Counted from the first letter of the stretch, positions 1-7,702 are shown. The stretch is 29,545 nucleotides of DNA from Candidatus Neomicrothrix sp. UBA2110 (GCA_002331465.1 DCYM01000142.1:1-29545); one strand, 5' to 3'. Numbers and translations: made by a program. The notes: generated from the sequence alone by a model not told the origin.

Positions 1-296
1 TACAGCTGAATTCCGAACTCCTCACAGTTTGACCGCAGAACTTCAACTTGCTTCTTGCTGATCGGATCGGAGATTGGAAGATGAATATTTTCAGTGGGAA
101 CGTTGTGATCCTCGGTAGCCACCGTGAGGTCTGCTCTGCGCACACCGCGACCGCTCATCCGTAAGCCATCAAAGGCCTGCGGGGATGTCACTTCGTGAAT
201 TAGATGTAGATCTATGTACAAAAGGTCAGGTAGTCCGTCGCCGCTTCGGACTATGTGGTGTTCCCAAACCTTGTCGCTAAGGGTCTTACCGGACAT
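1..296 (-). CDS. leuC: 3-isopropylmalate dehydratase large subunit LeuC (N-terminal part)
   Basis: The gene reads leftward from an ATG at 296 and leaves the window, so only about 98 of roughly 465 residues are visible. The N-terminus has the LeuC signature: MSGKTLSDKVWEHH, LLYIDLHLIHEVTSPQAF, then LRMSGRGVRR and ATEDHNVPT. LeuC with LeuD forms the [4Fe-4S] isomerase that converts 2- to 3-isopropylmalate in leucine synthesis; in the citramalate pathway the same enzyme isomerises citramalate. A good ribosome site (AAAGGATC) lies about 6 nt before the ATG. It is 53 bp downstream of the hydrolase stop on the same strand, so it may be transcribed with greA and the hydrolase. The iron-sulfur cysteines lie outside the window. 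leuD would be expected further left. Confidence 0.93.
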   Translation of the reverse strand, partial: MSGKTLSDKVWEHHIVRSGDGLPDLLYIDLHLIHEVTSPQAFDGLRMSGRGVRRADLTVATEDHNVPTENIHLPISDPISKKQVEVLRSNCEEFGIQL

Positions 297-349
297 TTAG
301 ATCCTTTATTCTGCTTGTGCTAAGTACCTCAACTGCACTAGTCACTGTG

Positions 350-1264
350 TCATCTTGAGCCCGCTTCGGTCCAACCAGACTTTGTGAGAACGTCGGAGAT
401 AGCCGCTAGAAGTGCTTCGCGGAAAATTTCGGGTTGCCCGACACAGACAGTATGACCACCAACTATGTCATGCCACGTTGCACCTGGAATTACGTCCAAC
501 ATGGCGCGTTGGCGTGCGATCGAAATGACCTCGTCGTTCTTCGTCACTACGGCGGCGACGGGAACGTCAATGGTTCGAAGCCATCGACGACTATCAAATA
601 ATCCGATGCGATGTCCGGCCTGAATCAGCTTGAGCGGGTCGTGACGACGTAATTCGCCGACAGCCCATTGTCGAAGATCTCGCCCCGACTTTCCGGTTAG
701 AAGCTGACTCCCGATGAGTTGACGTAACGTTTTTGGAATAACTCGTGCAGCCTTAGCCAGAGTGCCAATTACTGCGAAGCGCACTTGGTCCTGTCGCGTG
801 GTACTGAATGACGCTGCGGTCGCGCACATCACTAGACCCACCACTCGTTTGGGGTGTCTGCGCCAAATCAGTTGAGCAATTGGCCCCCCCATGGAGTAGC
901 CGACGGCGACAACTTTTTCGATTCCGAGCTCGTCGAGAAGGGCAACAGCGTCGTCAGCGCAGTCTGTTAGCCGAAACGGTCTCGAGGAACGAATTCCGCG
1001 ACCATGACCTCGGTGGTCAAGGGCGACAAGACCATATTTGCCTTCTAAGGCTGCGTAGCTGCTGTACCAATTCAGGTCTGCGGTGGCAGTCCAACCATGG
1101 AGCAACAAAATGGTTGGAGCCCCCGGGGGTGCCTGGAGAACCCGTGCGAATGTGCGACCTCGGCCCGGCAAGTCGTAGTGGCGCCCTCGTGGAAGCACCA
1201 CACGGTTTCGACGGTCTTTGGTTTGAGAAGCCTCTCTGGGGGCAATGGCTGGGTCACCACTCAT
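350..1264 (-). CDS. Alpha/beta hydrolase
   Basis: This 304-residue protein is an alpha/beta-hydrolase-fold enzyme with a complete catalytic triad: nucleophile Ser124 in GYSMGG, acid Asp244 in TKNDEV and His271 in GGHTV. The oxyanion-hole motif LLLHGWT is at 53-59 and DHRGHGRG is at 83-90. Residues 150-230 form the helical cap that sets substrate choice. There is no signal peptide, so it is probably cytoplasmic. The ATG at 1264 lies 9 bp after the greA stop, so the two are almost certainly one transcript. The substrate cannot be read from the sequence; esters, lactones or haloalkane-like compounds are all possible. Confidence 0.85.
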   Translation of the reverse strand: MSGDPAIAPREASQTKDRRNRVVLPRGRHYDLPGRGRTFARVLQAPPGAPTILLLHGWTATADLNWYSSYAALEGKYGLVALDHRGHGRGIRSSRPFRLTDCADDAVALLDELGIEKVVAVGYSMGGPIAQLIWRRHPKRVVGLVMCATAASFSTTRQDQVRFAVIGTLAKAARVIPKTLRQLIGSQLLTGKSGRDLRQWAVGELRRHDPLKLIQAGHRIGLFDSRRWLRTIDVPVAAVVTKNDEVISIARQRAMLDVIPGATWHDIVGGHTVCVGQPEIFREALLAAISDVLTKSGWTEAGSR

Positions 1265-1273
1265 GGGAAACCT

Positions 1274-1741
1274 TCAAGCCTCGATGGAGACGATCTCTAC
1301 TGACAAGGTGCCCGCTTGGGCTTGGTAACTGATCTTTGCGCCGACGAGACCATTCTCTAGAGCTTGTCCCATCGCGGAACCCGGCGAAATAACTTCCAAC
1401 CCATCTCGACGCTCTTCGATCGAACCGAACAGATACTTCTCAGTCACTTCATCACCCTCGAATTTGATCTCGACCACAACGCCGGGTGTTACGGAAGAAT
1501 TTGATATCTGGTCCAGAATTTCGCAGTTTTCGAGGACTGACGCCAGATGAAGTATGCGTCCCGCCATCTTTCCTTGTTCTTCTTTCGCTGCGTGATAATC
1601 ACCGTTCTCGGAGAGATCGCCAAGTAAACGAGCCTCTTCGATCTTGTCCGCGATTTCGATTTTGCCACGAGTAGTGAGGTCCTTGAACTCGGCGGCAAGG
1701 CGTGCGTGCGCTTCAGTAGAAAGATGATGCGTTTCGGCCAT
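1274..1741 (-). CDS. greA: Transcription elongation factor GreA
   Basis: GreA rescues backtracked RNA polymerase by stimulating cleavage of the extruded RNA 3' end. At 155 residues it has the normal length: an N-terminal coiled coil (about 1-75) with the tip sequence GDLSENGDYHAAKEEQG, where Asp42 and Glu45 are the conserved acidic pair inserted into the polymerase secondary channel, and a C-terminal FKBP-like domain (about 80-155) with the usual SPGSAMGQAL stretch. The ATG at 1741 has no Shine-Dalgarno sequence. A promoter-like TTCTTG-17-TACGCT ends 6 nt before it, so the mRNA may be leaderless. It is first in a minus-strand unit with the hydrolase and perhaps leuC. Confidence 0.95.
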   Translation of the reverse strand: MAETHHLSTEAHARLAAEFKDLTTRGKIEIADKIEEARLLGDLSENGDYHAAKEEQGKMAGRILHLASVLENCEILDQISNSSVTPGVVVEIKFEGDEVTEKYLFGSIEERRDGLEVISPGSAMGQALENGLVGAKISYQAQAGTLSVEIVSIEA

Positions 1742-1747
1742 TCTGAG

Positions 1748-1776
1748 AGCGTATCGAATTCGAGGCTGGGCAAGAA
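1748..1776 (-). promoter_or_regulatory. Predicted greA promoter, leaderless
   Basis: Read on the minus strand, a -35-like TTCTTG (1776-1771), a 17-nt spacer and a -10-like TACGCT (1753-1748) stand 6 nt before the greA ATG. Transcription would then begin at or next to the A of the start codon, which fits the lack of a ribosome site. This is a motif match only. Confidence 0.45.
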
Positions 1777-1813
1777 CAGAGAGACAAATGTGTTGTTGAT
1801 TTTTGAACTCAGT

Positions 1814-1842
1814 TTGACGTAGGGGCTTTAGTTGTCGAAAAT
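1814..1842 (+). promoter_or_regulatory. Predicted promoter of the leader-leuB-cimA operon
   Basis: A -35-like TTGACG (1814-1819), a 17-nt spacer and a -10-like GAAAAT (1837-1842) predict a transcript start at about 1849-1850. That coincides with the GTG at 1850 that opens the isoleucine leader peptide, so the leader would be leaderless. It is the best promoter match in the greA-leuB gap. The -10 matches the consensus at 4 of 6 positions. Confidence 0.45.
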
Positions 1843-1849
1843 GGGGGGT

Positions 1850-1888
1850 GTGAGGGCATCTTTGACCGCCATCATCATTATTTCGTAG
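1850..1888 (+). CDS. Isoleucine leader peptide (attenuator)
   Basis: A 12-codon open frame starts with GTG at 1850 and reads (M)RASLTAIIIIS before a TAG at 1886-1888. Its key feature is four consecutive isoleucine codons, ATC ATC ATT ATT, at 1871-1882, just before the stop and before two strong hairpins. The frame is open back to an ATG at 1841, which would give 15 residues, and a TTG at 1862 preceded by GAGGG is a third option. GTG 1850 is preferred because the predicted transcript start falls there. In known ribosome-mediated attenuators, runs of codons for the pathway product sense charged-tRNA supply. Here isoleucine is the product of the downstream cimA pathway, so codon content and context agree. 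The peptide itself is expected to have no function. Confidence 0.7.
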   Translation: MRASLTAIIIIS

Positions 1889-1937
1889 CGCACACGGTAA
1901 CCGTGTGCGCCTTTCGACCGTCCCTGAGGGACGGTCG
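1888..1937 (+). promoter_or_regulatory. Tandem attenuator hairpins upstream of leuB
   Basis: Two perfect inverted repeats lie directly after the leader codons. Hairpin A has 11-bp arms at 1888-1898 and 1900-1910 and begins on the last base of the leader stop codon. Hairpin B has 11-bp arms at 1915-1925 and 1927-1937. Because the sequence separating the arms is one base, the real loops would open to 3-5 nt. Alternative pairings are visible: 1894-1898 with 1917-1921, and 1928-1934 with 1941-1947, the latter disrupting hairpin B. A weaker GCCGC/GCGGC stem follows at 1951-1968. No long U-run follows B, so whether it ends transcription by itself or needs another factor is open. Confidence 0.7.
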
Positions 1938-2010
1938 TTGCCGTTCTAGAGCCGCAAATTGCAGCGGCACCAACTAACCAACACCGAATACCGACCTTAG
2001 GAGAATCGAC

Positions 2011-3000
2011 GTGCCGCACAAGATTGCAGTAATAGGCGGAGACGGCATTGGACCCGAGGTGACCACGGTTGCCCTCGATGTCATGAGAGCTGCTGGAGCT
2101 GATCTAGACACCACAGACTTTCGATTAGGAGGCTTTCGCTATCTCGAAGACGGCGTCATTCTGCCAGACGAGATACTCGAAGAACTTCGTCGTTATGAGG
2201 CAATACTGCTCGGGGCTGTTGGCACTCCAGAGGTGCCCCCAGGTGTTATCGAACGAGGACTCCTACTCAAGGCTCGGTTCGAACTTGATCTGTATGTCAA
2301 CCTGCGCCCCTTCGTGCTTCCCAACGGACATGAGTTTGTGGTGATCAGAGAAAACACTGAGGGCGCTTACGCGGGTGAGGGCGGGTTTCTACGAAAAGGC
2401 ACGGCCGACGAAATCGCTACTCAAGGGTCAGTGAACACTCGAAAAGGAGCGGAACGATGCATTCGATATGGTTTCGAACTGGCCCGTAGCAGAACCCGGA
2501 AACATCTCACCTTGGTGCACAAAACCAACGTGTTGACTTTCTCAGGCGATCTCTGGGATCGCACCTTTCAAGAGGTCTCCAACGAATATCCGGACGTAGA
2601 AACGGCATACAACCACGTAGATGCTGCATGTATCTATTTTGTTGAGGACCCGACTCGCTACGAGGTCGTTGTCACCGACAACCTCTTCGGGGACATACTC
2701 ACTGACCTTGGCGGCGCCATTTCCGGCGGAATCGGGCTTGCCTCATCTGCCAATCTCAACCCTGAGCGGACGGCTCCCTCTCTATTCGAACCGGTTCACG
2801 GTTCAGCTCCCGATATCGCGGGTAAAGGACTCGCTAATCCGACTGCTGCCGTGCTTTCGGGCGCCATGATGCTTGACTTCCTCGGAGAATCTGGAATAGC
2901 GGAACGTGTGCGAATGGCGTGTGAAGGAGTTCCTAGTAGTGGACGGACTGAAGAAATAGCGTCAGCTATCCATAAGAACCTCGTTCAGGATCAAACATGA
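2011..3000 (+). CDS. leuB: 3-isopropylmalate dehydrogenase LeuB
   Basis: LeuB oxidatively decarboxylates 3-isopropylmalate with NAD+ to 4-methyl-2-oxopentanoate, the leucine precursor. In organisms using citramalate, LeuB also converts erythro-beta-methylmalate to 2-oxobutyrate. The 329-residue protein has the family signatures: GGDGIGPEV (9-17), the catalytic Tyr120 region RENTEGAYAGEGG, Lys171 in HKTN, the metal-binding TDNLFGDILTDLGG (222-235) and the NAD-binding FEPVHGSAPDIAGKG. The length fits the short actinobacterial type. The GTG start at 2011 is supported by TTAGGAG seven bases upstream. Its stop overlaps the cimA start by 4 bp (ATGA), so translation is coupled. The isoleucine leader and hairpins upstream should control it. 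Confidence 0.94.
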   Translation: MPHKIAVIGGDGIGPEVTTVALDVMRAAGADLDTTDFRLGGFRYLEDGVILPDEILEELRRYEAILLGAVGTPEVPPGVIERGLLLKARFELDLYVNLRPFVLPNGHEFVVIRENTEGAYAGEGGFLRKGTADEIATQGSVNTRKGAERCIRYGFELARSRTRKHLTLVHKTNVLTFSGDLWDRTFQEVSNEYPDVETAYNHVDAACIYFVEDPTRYEVVVTDNLFGDILTDLGGAISGGIGLASSANLNPERTAPSLFEPVHGSAPDIAGKGLANPTAAVLSGAMMLDFLGESGIAERVRMACEGVPSSGRTEEIASAIHKNLVQDQT

Positions 3001-4643
3001 CTGAAGAAAGTTCCTCTCCATCTCTTAACCGTCAAGGGATTCGCGATTCGTCCTGGCCGGGAAAAGTCGAAATCTTCGATACGACTCTTCGTGACGGGGT
3101 CCAATTCGAAGGCATTTCGGTTTCTTCAGACGACAAGCTGAAAGTAGCTCGTCAACTTGACCTGCTTGGAGTGCATTGGATCGAAGGAGGCTGGCCGGGA
3201 TCGAACCCCAAGGATGAAGAATTTTTCGAACGGGCAACAACGGAACTCGAACTTCAGAACTCGACCCTTGTCGCTTTTGGTTCCACGCGCCGTCCCAAGG
3301 GCCGAGTAGATCAAGACCAAACATTGTCATCGTTGATATCGGCTGGCACTTCGACGGTTTGCATTGTCGGCAAGTCTTGGGACTACCACGTCACCGAAGC
3401 GTTGCGTCAACCTTTGGACGAGGGCGTCGCGATGGTCGGCGATTCTGTGGAGTTTTTGAAATCGGAAGGTCTTCGCGTTTTCTTTGATGCAGAACATTTC
3501 TTTGACGGTTATAAACGCAACCCCGAATTCGCTTTACGGGTGTTGGAGGCTGCCGCCATTCAAGGCGCCGACTGCCTGGTGCTCTGCGATACCAACGGTG
3601 GCGCACTTCCCCACGAGGTTGAGGTAATAGTCGCTGAAGTTGTGCGGCACTTCGATGGAGTTCAAATCGGAATGCACACACAAAATGACACGGGCTGTGC
3701 TGTGGCTAACGCAGTAGCCGGCGTGATTGCTGGCGCCACACATGTGCAGGGCACGATTAACGGCTACGGCGAGCGCACAGGCAACTGCGACAACACCGTG
3801 TTGGTCCCGAACCTGACGCTCAAAATGGGCATTGAGACGCTTCCGCCGGGATATATCGAACGACTGACCTCTGTCTCTCATCATGTAGCGGAGCTAATGA
3901 ACATGCCGCCCCAGCATCAGCAGCCTTATGTCGGTACTTCCGCTTTTGCGCATAAAGCGGGTCTCCATACCAGCGCGATAGCGCGACGCCCCGATACCTA
4001 TGAGCACGTAGACCCCAGCGCAGTGGGGAACCAAACCCGGTTTCTTCTTGGGGACCTTTCGGGAAGGGCCTCGGTGGAGTTAAAGGCCGAACAGCTCGGG
4101 GTAAAGCTCGAGGACCAACAAATGATTCAAGTTGTCGACGAAATGAAACGCCTAGAACACGAGGGCTACCACTTTGAAGTAGCCGATGCGTCATTGGAAC
4201 TCATGATGCGTCGAGTGGCTGGTGAACGTTTTGATTACTTCGACGTTGAATCTTTTCGGGTGCTAGTTGAGCGGGGCAAAAATCGAGAGTTCGATACCGA
4301 GGCGACGCTGCGAATCGTGGTTGCCGGCAAGCGCATCATTACCGTCGGCGAAGGCGATGGGCCAGTGAACGCGCTCGATAACGCCTTCCGTAACGCTGTA
4401 CTAGATATCTACCCCGAACTCAGCAAGGTTCATTTAACTGACTACAAAGTTCGTGTTCTTGACACAAACCGCGGCACGGGAGCGGTGACACGTGTTTTGG
4501 TTGACAGCAGTGATGCTGAGTCGACGTGGACCACGATAGGAGTTTCGGAAAACATCATTGAGGCCTCATGGCTGGCTCTGCGTGACTCATTGATCTACGC
4601 CTTGCATCGGAACCGCGTCAACGTCGACGGTTCCCTAAACTGA
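2997..4643 (+). CDS. cimA: Citramalate synthase CimA
   Basis: CimA condenses pyruvate with acetyl-CoA to (R)-citramalate, the committed step of the threonine-independent route to 2-oxobutyrate and isoleucine. The 548-residue protein has the DRE-TIM synthase barrel with TTLRDG (29-34), the CimA-typical IEGGWPGSNPKD (62-73), metal ligands in HTQND (227-231) and GYGERTGNCD (256-265). HKAGLHTSAI follows near residues 318-327. Residues from about 425 form a LeuA-type regulatory dimer domain, the usual place of feedback inhibition. EGGWPGSNPKD separates it from LeuA and homocitrate synthase. It overlaps leuB by 4 bp. Confidence 0.93.
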   Translation: MTEESSSPSLNRQGIRDSSWPGKVEIFDTTLRDGVQFEGISVSSDDKLKVARQLDLLGVHWIEGGWPGSNPKDEEFFERATTELELQNSTLVAFGSTRRPKGRVDQDQTLSSLISAGTSTVCIVGKSWDYHVTEALRQPLDEGVAMVGDSVEFLKSEGLRVFFDAEHFFDGYKRNPEFALRVLEAAAIQGADCLVLCDTNGGALPHEVEVIVAEVVRHFDGVQIGMHTQNDTGCAVANAVAGVIAGATHVQGTINGYGERTGNCDNTVLVPNLTLKMGIETLPPGYIERLTSVSHHVAELMNMPPQHQQPYVGTSAFAHKAGLHTSAIARRPDTYEHVDPSAVGNQTRFLLGDLSGRASVELKAEQLGVKLEDQQMIQVVDEMKRLEHEGYHFEVADASLELMMRRVAGERFDYFDVESFRVLVERGKNREFDTEATLRIVVAGKRIITVGEGDGPVNALDNAFRNAVLDIYPELSKVHLTDYKVRVLDTNRGTGAVTRVLVDSSDAESTWTTIGVSENIIEASWLALRDSLIYALHRNRVNVDGSLN

Positions 4644-4649
4644 TTCTGT

Positions 4650-5174
4650 ATGGGAGCACCGAGACACGTACCGGTATCGCCGATCACCGAGTCGCGTACT
4701 TACCGTTCGCCCGACGTTGTTCCAAATTCTTGGCTCACAGGACGCCCAGGGGATCTTAATTCCGAGCAGCCAAGCGGCGGGCCGATGGGCCACCAGGGCC
4801 CAGATCAGGGTTACGCCCTACGTCTTTGCAGCGTTTTTCGAGACCAATTACACGTAACCGAAAGAGAAGACCTCACAGATGTAGAACGCGGCTGCGTGCA
4901 AATTGCCCTCAAACGCGCCTCATTGTTTGGTCGTGCACCGGTGATTTACGACCTTGAGATTGCGTATCGAATCTGGGGTTTCCTTGACGACGAAGCAGAT
5001 CTTGGGTTGATCGAAATCCGAGAGCAGCGATTCGAAGGGGTATCTGAAGCACATCACTACGCCGACACTCGCGCGTTAGTAGCAACTGTTGGAGACGAGG
5101 TTCTCATGATGACTCCAAGCGAGATCGAAGACCGCCACGTCGCTGACTGGGCATCGTTATTGGAGTTATCGTGA
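4650..5174 (+). CDS. Conserved-looking hypothetical protein, 174 aa
   Basis: I do not recognise a characterised family. The gene starts 6 bp after cimA and its stop overlaps the next gene by 4 bp (GTGA), so it belongs to the same transcript. The first 55 residues are rich in Pro, Gly and Ser and contain a distinctive SWLTGRPGDLNS and GGPMGHQGPDQGYAL, which look like a conserved motif rather than random linker. The rest, about 55-174, alternates charged helix-like segments (LTDVERGCVQIALKRASLFG, then DLEIAYRIWGFLDD) and has no signal peptide or membrane segment, so it is probably soluble. No ribosome site is evident before ATG 4650; translation may be coupled to cimA. Confidence 0.7.
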   Translation: MGAPRHVPVSPITESRTYRSPDVVPNSWLTGRPGDLNSEQPSGGPMGHQGPDQGYALRLCSVFRDQLHVTEREDLTDVERGCVQIALKRASLFGRAPVIYDLEIAYRIWGFLDDEADLGLIEIREQRFEGVSEAHHYADTRALVATVGDEVLMMTPSEIEDRHVADWASLLELS

Positions 5175-5758
5175 ACGACTTAACGCCCGATCGAGAGATC
5201 CTGCGGCTTCACCGCAGAGCCTGTACAGACTTTGCGGCCAGAATGCGCCTCCCAGCATGGGAACACCTTCCGATGGCGCTCGCTCCGCCGATGAATGAAC
5301 TCACTGTCCGGGATCTGCTTTGTCAAGTTGTTGATGGGAACTTGGGAGCAGCGGCTGAGTTAGCTGGGCAACTTGTGCCCGGGCCCGTAGATCTTGGGGT
5401 GGAACCAACCCAGGTGGTTGTGGAGTCCATACGAACGGTGTTGACGGTTGCCTCTTCGTTGGACCATCGCGCCGGTTTCAGTCCAGAGCATCGCGAGTTG
5501 TTGTGGCGGCGGATAGTTGAACTGACGTTATTGGGTTACGACCTTCAACAGGCGATAAAGGCTGGGGCTGGCCTCGACGATTTACTTGTTGATCGAATAT
5601 CGATTGTCGAGCCACAGGTGACAATCTGGCCTTCGCTCGACCCGCTTGACTTCGATCTGTCTACGCCGCCCATCCTTCGCTTGCTCGCTCAGCACGGCCG
5701 TTCTCCAGGGCTATGGATAGATCCATCGGATCCATCTTGTGGCACCGGACAGTGTTAG
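5171..5758 (+). CDS. Degenerate mycothiol-isomerase-fold (TIGR03086-like) protein
   Basis: This 195-residue protein starts at a GTG overlapping the previous stop. It aligns without gaps with the next gene over two signature blocks: APPMNELTVRDLLCQVVDGN here against STPCAEWDVYEVVAHCVIEN there, and ELTLLGYDLQQA against DLSVHAWDLAVG. The fold is therefore probably the four-helix DinB/mycothiol-dependent maleylpyruvate isomerase N-terminal domain. Both histidine positions expected to bind metal in that family are replaced, by Gln52 and Leu121, so it is unlikely to be a metal-dependent transferase. It may be a binding partner of its neighbour or have a non-catalytic role. The family call rests on this pairwise comparison. 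Confidence 0.6.
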   Translation: MNDLTPDREILRLHRRACTDFAARMRLPAWEHLPMALAPPMNELTVRDLLCQVVDGNLGAAAELAGQLVPGPVDLGVEPTQVVVESIRTVLTVASSLDHRAGFSPEHRELLWRRIVELTLLGYDLQQAIKAGAGLDDLLVDRISIVEPQVTIWPSLDPLDFDLSTPPILRLLAQHGRSPGLWIDPSDPSCGTGQC

Positions 5759-6336
5759 GCGACATCCCTACAGCAACGGCCTGGCTTCGGATACATCAGC
5801 TTGCCGCAGCGGAAGTGGATTATCGAATTCGCCAAATTCTTCCGGAGTATTGGGAAGCGTCAACTCCTTGCGCGGAGTGGGACGTGTACGAAGTAGTTGC
5901 CCATTGCGTGATCGAAAACATGCGTGTTCCGCTCATCCTTGAAGGAGCATCGTTTGAACAAGTGATGTCAGTCGACAGGGAAGTTGTGGTTGAAGATCCC
6001 GAAATGGCTTGGGAAGTTTCGTGGCGCAACGCCGTTGCAGCGTTCTCCGAAGCAGATTTAGAAGGAACTGTTGCGCTCGGCGAACAGGTCATACCTACAG
6101 TCGAATTCTTGCGAATACGCGCCTGTGATCTGTCGGTTCATGCTTGGGATTTAGCGGTAGGTCTGGCAATAGATGAACGGATTGACGAAGAAGTCGTAAC
6201 TGCTGCGCTTGGTTGGGCGCAAGGGCGACGTGACCAAATGGCGCAAATGCCCGAACTGTTTGACCCACCTAGCAGGTCGGCGTTTGATGCAGATCCCCAG
6301 ACGCAGCTACTCGCGATCTTCGGACGGGAAGTCTGA
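5752..6336 (+). CDS. TIGR03086-like / mycothiol-dependent maleylpyruvate isomerase-fold protein
   Basis: The protein (194 residues from GTG 5752) carries the family blocks STPCAEWDVYEVVAHCVIEN, with metal-ligand His51, and ACDLSVHAWDLAVG, with Asp126 and His130. Members of this actinobacterial family are four-helix bundles that bind a divalent metal, and some use mycothiol or bacillithiol as cosubstrate. The actual reaction here is unknown. An in-frame ATG at 5713 would add 13 residues that lie wholly inside the previous gene and do not resemble the family, so GTG 5752, which overlaps the previous stop by 7 bp, is preferred. It is the fifth gene of the leuB transcript, and gltX follows 31 bp later. 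Confidence 0.72.
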   Translation: MLGDIPTATAWLRIHQLAAAEVDYRIRQILPEYWEASTPCAEWDVYEVVAHCVIENMRVPLILEGASFEQVMSVDREVVVEDPEMAWEVSWRNAVAAFSEADLEGTVALGEQVIPTVEFLRIRACDLSVHAWDLAVGLAIDERIDEEVVTAALGWAQGRRDQMAQMPELFDPPSRSAFDADPQTQLLAIFGREV

Positions 6337-6367
6337 TCCGACGATTTACTCTCGTACCCTCAAGCTC

Positions 6368-7669
6368 GTGAGTACCAACCGCCTTCGTTTCGCTCCTGCC
6401 CCTACCGGGTCGCTCCATATCGGTTCAGCCCGAACTGCTCTCTTTAACTGGCTCTACGCGAGACATACAGGAGGCGAGCTCGTTTTGCGGATCGAGGACA
6501 CAAACGCTGAACTCACGCGACCCGAACTCATCGATAACATTTACCGGTCGCTTGAGTGGCTCCAAATTGATTTCGACGGCGAGCCTGTCCGTCAAAGCGA
6601 ACGAACCGATCTGTACAACGATGCTGTGGAACAGTGGCTTGCAGATGGCCTGGCGTACGTCGATGAGGGAGCTGTTCGATTTCGCGTCCCTAACGAGGGC
6701 ACAACTTCCTGGGAAGACGCTGTTCGTGGCAGCGTTGTCTTTGAAAATCGACACATTGAGGATTTCGTGGTGCGTCGAAGTGATGGAAGCGCAACGTTCT
6801 TCACCGCCAACGCCGTAGACGATCTTGACTTAGAGATCACGCACGTCGTGCGAGGCGAAGACTTGGTCAATGTCACCCCAAAGGTGATCATGCTCCGTCA
6901 AGCGTTAGGCGCAACAGACGTGCCTGAGTTTGCGCATTTGCCTTTGATCGTCAACGACCAACGAAAAAAGCTCTCCAAACGCCGCGACGATGTAGCACTT
7001 GAGAACTACCGCGACCGAGGAGTTCTCGCTACCGCAATGATCAATTATCTCGCACTTCTGGGATGGGGTCCTCCCGACGACATCGAAATCCGCCCGGTCG
7101 AGGAAATCATTGAACTTTTCGAACTTGGTGATGTGAACCCTTCTTCGGCCATGTTTGACGCAAAGAAACTTGAAGCGATAAACGGCGAATATTTACGTGC
7201 GATGAACCAGCAAGATTTTACTCAAGCCTTGCAACCTTGGATTGAGGATCAACCTTGGAGTGACATGGTGGATCCATCTCTGTTAGCGAAAGTTGCCCCA
7301 TTGGTTCAAGAACGCACGCGTGTGCTCTCTGAAGCTCCACCGCAACTTGATTTCTTTTTCATGGAGTCACCGGAGATTGATCTCGACGCGTGGGAAAAGA
7401 TCATGCTCAAGGAAGAAGCGGCTCTCATCCTTGAATCGGTGCACGCAGTTTTTGTTGACACAGACTGGGAAGTTGATGTGCTGCATGACGCGCTGCGAAC
7501 AATTGGGGAATCGCACCAAATGAAATTAGGTAAGGCGCAAGCGCCGGTTCGCGTTGCAGTGACCGGCAGATCTGTGGGTCCCCCACTATTCGAATCGATG
7601 CATGCCCTAGGACGCGAAACTGTATTGGCGCGGATCGCTGTTGCTCGACAAATGCTCGCTGATGCATAA
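6368..7669 (+). CDS. gltX: Glutamyl-tRNA synthetase GltX
   Basis: GltX charges tRNA-Glu with glutamate; in Actinobacteria it normally also mischarges tRNA-Gln, which GatCAB then amidates. From GTG 6368 it is 433 residues, shorter than the usual 470-490. It has the class I motifs: RFAPAPTGSLHIG (HIGS at 17-20), RIEDTN, VRGEDLVNVTPK and KLSKR (201-205). The zinc-binding cysteines of the E. coli enzyme are absent. The frame is open upstream to 6209, but homologues begin just before the RFAPAPTG block and the extra sequence would lie inside the previous gene. No ribosome site is visible, so this start is chosen by homology. A tRNA-Gln gene, a probable substrate, lies 90 bp downstream. Confidence 0.93.
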   Translation: MSTNRLRFAPAPTGSLHIGSARTALFNWLYARHTGGELVLRIEDTNAELTRPELIDNIYRSLEWLQIDFDGEPVRQSERTDLYNDAVEQWLADGLAYVDEGAVRFRVPNEGTTSWEDAVRGSVVFENRHIEDFVVRRSDGSATFFTANAVDDLDLEITHVVRGEDLVNVTPKVIMLRQALGATDVPEFAHLPLIVNDQRKKLSKRRDDVALENYRDRGVLATAMINYLALLGWGPPDDIEIRPVEEIIELFELGDVNPSSAMFDAKKLEAINGEYLRAMNQQDFTQALQPWIEDQPWSDMVDPSLLAKVAPLVQERTRVLSEAPPQLDFFFMESPEIDLDAWEKIMLKEEAALILESVHAVFVDTDWEVDVLHDALRTIGESHQMKLGKAQAPVRVAVTGRSVGPPLFESMHALGRETVLARIAVARQMLADA

Positions 7670-7702
7670 AAATAGTCAAGTGCTCGGACTCCGAAGCGTT
7701 GT

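Noticed and set aside
1838..2010. T-box or metabolite riboswitch before leuB
   Set aside because: No T-box core sequence or known riboswitch core was seen. The Ile-codon leader with hairpins explains the region better.
6209..6367. Upstream 53-codon extension of gltX
   Set aside because: It lies mostly inside the preceding gene and does not resemble GluRS. Homologues begin just before the RFAPAPTG block.
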